Shown piece by piece: positions 61,097 to 64,000 of a stretch of DNA of 64,000 bases; the first letter of the stretch is position 1, and each line of letters starts with the position of its first letter. Below the pieces are notes generated by a model. The model was given only the letters and a program-made list of their open reading frames with translations, was not told the DNA's origin and did not search any database. Source of the DNA: an uncultured Helicobacter sp. (GTDB lineage Bacteria; Campylobacterota; Campylobacteria; Campylobacterales; Helicobacteraceae); the NCBI RefSeq assembly GCF_937906905.1, contig NZ_CALERY010000002.1, positions 1 through 64,000 of the forward strand, written 5' to 3'. The position numbers and the translations under genes are program-made.

Positions 61097-62223
61097 GACC
61101 AATCCTAGATCCCCACTCACGCAAGCACACTGGCAAAAGCACCAATAAGCGCGCGCGCTTATCTAGTGCCTTTACTCGCCCAAGCCCGCTGGCACTCTCA
61201 CGCGATTTGCATTTATTTGGGATCATGCTTCAAGCTGCTCTGCCACTGAAAGATGCGCTTGAAAATCTCTCCCACACCAGCACAAACCAAACCCTACAAT
61301 CCACCTACGCCCACATGCTAGCCCAAATGCGATCTGGTGCTTCTTTGCAGGTGGCAATCGCGCCTTTTGCACATGTGTTTTCCCCACTAGGCGTGGCGCT
61401 TATCCAAGCAGGCGCAGAATCTGGCAATCTCCCCCAGATTCTCTCCGCACTCTCAAGCTATTTTGACCAAATCGCCAAAACCCGCGCAAGCTTTCTCAAA
61501 GCCCTGCTTTATCCCATATTCGTGTGTGTAAGTATTGTAATCGCATTTGTGGTGATTGCAATGTTTGTGATTCCAAATTTCGCCGAGCTTTTTGCGAGTT
61601 TTGATGTTGAGCTACCCTTTAGCACGCGCTCCTTGCTAGCAATCTCTTGGGCGATGAATGAGCTTTGGTGGGTGTGGGTTGGTTTGCTAGGGGTGCTGGC
61701 TTTGGTGCTACTTCTTGCGCAAAAATCACAAATCTTAAACGAAAATCTCAAGCGCATGGGCTTTGGCATTATCCTGCGCGCGCCACTTGTAGGGAAGCTG
61801 CTGGTGTATAGGGATTTGTGGGGGTATTTTCTGGGATTTTCTTATCTCTATAATGCACATATCGAGTTTGACAAAGCCCTGCCCATCGCGCTACTAAGCC
61901 TACAAATCCCTCCAGTGCAAAAATCCATTGCAAGCGTGAGTGATCGTATTAGCAAGGGAGAGGCGCTTGATAGGGCGTTTGGCGCGTGTGGCTATATCGA
62001 TAGTAGCCTACGAAGCTTCCTTGCCACTGCGCAGAGCTCTGGCGAGCTTGGAGAGATTCTAGGGCTGTGCGCAAACTACTGCCAAAGCATGTATGAGCAG
62101 CAAATTTCTAGAATGCTCGCGCTCATCGAGCCACTCTCTACAATCGCTATCGCGCTAGTGGTGGGCTGGCTGGCATTTGGGATATTTTTGCCTATTTGGG
62201 AGCTTGGGAGTATCAATCTATGA
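61093..62223 (+). CDS. Type II secretion/pilus assembly protein F (GspF/CtsF-like)
   Basis: 376-aa polytopic platform protein. Two copies of the GspF domain: first LHLFGIMLQAALPLKDALENL ... AGAESGNLPQILSALSSYF; second LGFSYLYNAHIEFDKALPIAL ... TAQSSGELGEILGLCANY. Three membrane segments, the last at the C-terminus (IAIALVVGWLAFGIFLPIWEL). Campylobacter CtsF, required for DNA uptake, is the best model. It overlaps both the GT9 gene (4 b) and pdxA (4 b). No GspE or GspD is in view. Confidence 0.88.
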   Translation: MRPILDPHSRKHTGKSTNKRARLSSAFTRPSPLALSRDLHLFGIMLQAALPLKDALENLSHTSTNQTLQSTYAHMLAQMRSGASLQVAIAPFAHVFSPLGVALIQAGAESGNLPQILSALSSYFDQIAKTRASFLKALLYPIFVCVSIVIAFVVIAMFVIPNFAELFASFDVELPFSTRSLLAISWAMNELWWVWVGLLGVLALVLLLAQKSQILNENLKRMGFGIILRAPLVGKLLVYRDLWGYFLGFSYLYNAHIEFDKALPIALLSLQIPPVQKSIASVSDRISKGEALDRAFGACGYIDSSLRSFLATAQSSGELGEILGLCANYCQSMYEQQISRMLALIEPLSTIAIALVVGWLAFGIFLPIWELGSINL

Positions 62224-63290
62224 AGCATGCCATAAACCCTTGCACAAGCCCACAATCCAAACCACCAGAACTCAAAGCCAGCCAGCACACAAAGCGCACC
62301 ATTGCCATTAGTATAGGCGATGTCAATGGCGTGGGCTGTGAGATTTTGCTGCGCTGCCTTGAGTGGCTACATACACATTGTGAGCCAATCATCTGCGCCC
62401 ATCAAAGCATACTAGAATCCGCGCTGCAAACGCTTCAAGCCTTGGAAGCATACTCACCTAGCTTTTGTAGCACTTGTCGAGATTTGCTTGCGCACACGCA
62501 CTTCTGCCCACCGCAATCCCCAGAATCCAGTTTCGCCCCCCATACCATTGCGCCTGCTATATCTGCGCCACCTACCATAGAGATTGGGCGTGTGAGCGCA
62601 CAAAGTGGGGCATACAGCTTTGCAAGCTTCCAACAAGCCATTGCACTTGCGCAATCTCGCCAAGCCCATGCTATCGTAACTCTCCCTATCCACAAAGCCG
62701 CGTGGCAAGCTGCTGGGGTGCATTATGCTGGGCATACAGAATATCTGCGCGCGTATTTCAAGCGCGATGTGCTTATGGTGCTGGGCTGTGAGCGCATGTT
62801 TGTGGCGCTTTTTTGCGACCATGTGCCGCTAGCTCGTGTGAGCGCGATGATAGAGCCTAGCACATATCGAGATTTCTTGCTCACCCTCGCGCGCACACTA
62901 CCACTAGATTCTAATAGCCAAGCTCTCGTGCTAGGCTTCAATCCGCATTGCGGTGATAATGGCGCAATCGGTGGCAAGGAAGACGCGCTCATTCAAGCAG
63001 CACTTACCCAAGCCAATACAATCCTAGGGCGCGAGACATTTGTAGGGGTCTGTCCGCCAGATAGCGCATTTACTCCAGCTATGCGATCGCGTTTTAGGGT
63101 GTTTGTCGCGCCTTATCATGACATCGGGCTTGCGCCACTTAAGGCGCTGTATTTTGAAGAGTCTATCAATATCAGCCTAAACCTCCCTATCGCGCGTAGC
63201 TCGGTGGATCATGGCGTGGCGTTTGATATCGCGTATCGTGGGTGTGCGAGTGTGCAGAGCTTCAAAAACGCCGTGCTATTTCACTGCTAG
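62220..63290 (+). CDS. pdxA: 4-hydroxythreonine-4-phosphate dehydrogenase PdxA
   Basis: NAD-dependent oxidation in the deoxyxylulose-5-phosphate-dependent route to pyridoxal phosphate. ISIGDVNGVGCEILL at the start of the domain, metal-binding His in GHTEYL, LGFNPHCGDNGAIGGKE, and YHDIGLAPLKALYF. The ATG at 62220 overlaps the GspF stop (ATGA); the reading 8 codons longer is not needed. A Ser/Pro-rich insertion occurs near residues 95-110. pdxJ is not adjacent. Confidence 0.93.
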   Translation: MKHAINPCTSPQSKPPELKASQHTKRTIAISIGDVNGVGCEILLRCLEWLHTHCEPIICAHQSILESALQTLQALEAYSPSFCSTCRDLLAHTHFCPPQSPESSFAPHTIAPAISAPPTIEIGRVSAQSGAYSFASFQQAIALAQSRQAHAIVTLPIHKAAWQAAGVHYAGHTEYLRAYFKRDVLMVLGCERMFVALFCDHVPLARVSAMIEPSTYRDFLLTLARTLPLDSNSQALVLGFNPHCGDNGAIGGKEDALIQAALTQANTILGRETFVGVCPPDSAFTPAMRSRFRVFVAPYHDIGLAPLKALYFEESINISLNLPIARSSVDHGVAFDIAYRGCASVQSFKNAVLFHC

Positions 63291-63307
63291 AATCTATGGA
63301 CTCTAGG

Positions 63308-63457
63308 CTAAAAAATCGTATAAATAAATGGCGCGATGGCAGAGCCTTTGGCAAGCACGATAAGCACACCAAGGAAAAGCATGACCAAAATCACTGGGAA
63401 AAGCCAGAATTTCTTACGCGCTTTGAGAAAGCTCCATAGCTCTTTGATGATACTCAT
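63308..63457 (-). CDS. DUF5989-family small membrane protein (SxtK-like)
   Basis: Only 49 aa: MSIIKELWSFLKARKKFWLF, then a membrane segment (PVILVMLFLGVLIVLAKG) and SAIAPFIYTIF. This is the full DUF5989 pattern, found beside SxtJ and carbamoyltransferase genes in glycan and saxitoxin-type clusters (SxtK). AAGGAG lies 5 bases before the ATG. It is 9 bp after the SxtJ-like stop on the same strand and convergent with pdxA. The function is unknown. Confidence 0.88.
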   Translation of the reverse strand: MSIIKELWSFLKARKKFWLFPVILVMLFLGVLIVLAKGSAIAPFIYTIF

Positions 63458-63466
63458 TGCTGCTCC

Positions 63467-63877
63467 TTAAAATTGATTTCTCATACTTGCAGGCTGGGAT
63501 TCTCGCACGATCAAGTAGCTATCAGCCGCCTTATCGTAGTGCGGAGCAAGCACATCGCGCTTAAATAGCCTAAATAGCAGCCCCACAGGACAAAATACCG
63601 CGACAAACAGCACAAGTAGCGTCGCCCTAGAGATACACCAGCCAAGCACGCTACCAAGCTTCACCTGCGCAATATATAGCGGCATGCTGGCTCTAGGGTA
63701 AAGCCACAAAAGCAGCGCAAGCAAAAGCCCGCAAATTGCCCAGATTCTATATGTATCGTGCAAAACCACACCACTTAGGACAAAAACCCCAAAAATCCCC
63801 GCCCAAATCCCAAGAAATACACGCAAATCACGCGTTGTGGTTGATTTGGGCTTTAATATCGCAGAATCTAAACTCAT
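63467..63877 (-). CDS. SxtJ-family membrane protein
   Basis: 136 aa with three hydrophobic segments (FLGIWAGIFGVFVLSGVVL; IWAICGLLLALLLWL; LLVLFVAVFCPVGLLFRLF), ending in a soluble tail containing KRDVLAPHYDKAADSYLI. This arrangement and order (SxtJ then DUF5989) match SxtJ-type cassettes, in which a carbamoyltransferase and a GDSL hydrolase are common neighbours. The start lies 1 bp after the stop of the hydrolase gene. Function unknown, possibly linked to carbamoylation of a glycan. Confidence 0.85.
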   Translation of the reverse strand: MSLDSAILKPKSTTTRDLRVFLGIWAGIFGVFVLSGVVLHDTYRIWAICGLLLALLLWLYPRASMPLYIAQVKLGSVLGWCISRATLLVLFVAVFCPVGLLFRLFKRDVLAPHYDKAADSYLIVRESQPASMRNQF

Positions 63878-63878
63878 A

Positions 63879-64000
63879 TCATTCCTTAGTCGTTAAAAAT
63901 TTTGCAAGCTCTGGGGCAAGCTTGCGCGCGATTTGCTCATTTGCCAACGCATTTGGGTGCATATCGCATGGGTGTAGGGCATATTTTTCTCTCTGCGTTT
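63879..64000 (-). CDS. GDSL/SGNH-hydrolase C-terminal fragment (gene runs off the window)
   Basis: The minus-strand frame is open from the window end to TGA at 63879-63881, giving about 40 residues that end the protein. It contains CDMHPNALANEQIARKLAPEL, the block V Asp-x-x-His (DMHP) of SGNH esterases that carries the catalytic dyad. The stop is 1 bp from the SxtJ-like start. Most of the gene is outside the window, so the call rests on this block and context. Confidence 0.65.
   Translation of the reverse strand, partial: TQREKYALHPCDMHPNALANEQIARKLAPELAKFLTTKE

Noticed and set aside
63242..63439. Plus-strand 65-codon frame overlapping the pdxA end
   Set aside because: It is antisense to the well-supported DUF5989 gene and lacks a ribosome binding site.

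Overview
The window looks like chromosome of an enterohepatic Helicobacter (epsilonproteobacterium / Campylobacterota). The basis is gene content: separate LptA and LptC genes beside KdsC and HisB, a CetA/CetB-type energy-taxis pair, an AddB-like nuclease, a group III truncated haemoglobin, a DUF5718 protein, GT25 and WbpD/WbpE-type surface-sugar genes, long homopolymeric C and G tracts, and TATAAT-type -10 boxes without clear -35 boxes. Genes are dense, often overlap by 4 bases, and lie on both strands. I saw no rRNA, CRISPR array, insertion sequence or prophage. The species cannot be fixed from the sequence alone.

Layout. 0-0.8 kb: tail of a restriction-modification specificity subunit carrying an in-frame 99-bp palindromic insertion. 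1-4.1 kb (minus): hisB-kdsC-lptC-lptA-engB. 4.3-6.3 kb (minus): cetB-cetA. 6.3-11.7 kb (minus): truA, a small beta-barrel protein, AddB-like nuclease, HdeD-like protein, bacteriohemerythrin. 11.9-17.9 kb (plus): bioB, azlC, a DUF3943 protein, ribA, hypE, nicotinamide phosphoribosyltransferase. 18-20.9 kb (plus): GT25 glycosyltransferase, WbpD-like acetyltransferase, nucleotide-sugar dehydrogenase, then tRNA-Asn. 21-31.7 kb: NDH-2-like oxidoreductase, tsaD, yceI, a phase-variable GT-C-type membrane protein frameshifted at a C13 tract, yigZ, a UbiD-family decarboxylase, mltD, rlpA. 31.7-35.1 kb: a G11 tract at a possible promoter, a nonsense-interrupted ATP-grasp gene, a HisC-like aminotransferase and a HAD phosphatase. 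35.2-43.5 kb: ilvA, a polytopic membrane protein, a pseudopilin-like protein, mscS, mtaB and an FtsH-like AAA protein without the zinc-protease motif. 43.6-47.1 kb: trpE-trpG-trpD. 47.1-59.7 kb: carbonic anhydrase, DUF5718, lpxD, tpiA, tgt, truncated haemoglobin, WbpE-like aminotransferase, DUF354 protein, aroE, SH3 protein, purM, a small unknown protein and an NFACT protein. 59.8-64 kb: GT9 glycosyltransferase, a GspF-like protein, pdxA and, on minus, the end of a GDSL hydrolase-SxtJ-DUF5989 cassette.

How the genes connect. Envelope biogenesis is the main theme: Lpt export, KDO, lipid A (lpxD), several glycosyltransferases, and UDP-sugar genes split between 19 kb and 52 kb. Two loci carry homopolymer tracts and are probably phase variable. 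Housekeeping genes cover tryptophan, histidine, biotin, riboflavin, PLP, NAD, menaquinone and tRNA modification. The most striking DNA-level feature is a heptamer, AGAATCT/AGATTCT, far above chance on both strands, in genes and between them. It often sits inside Ser/Glu/Asp/Pro-rich insertions that lengthen otherwise ordinary enzymes.
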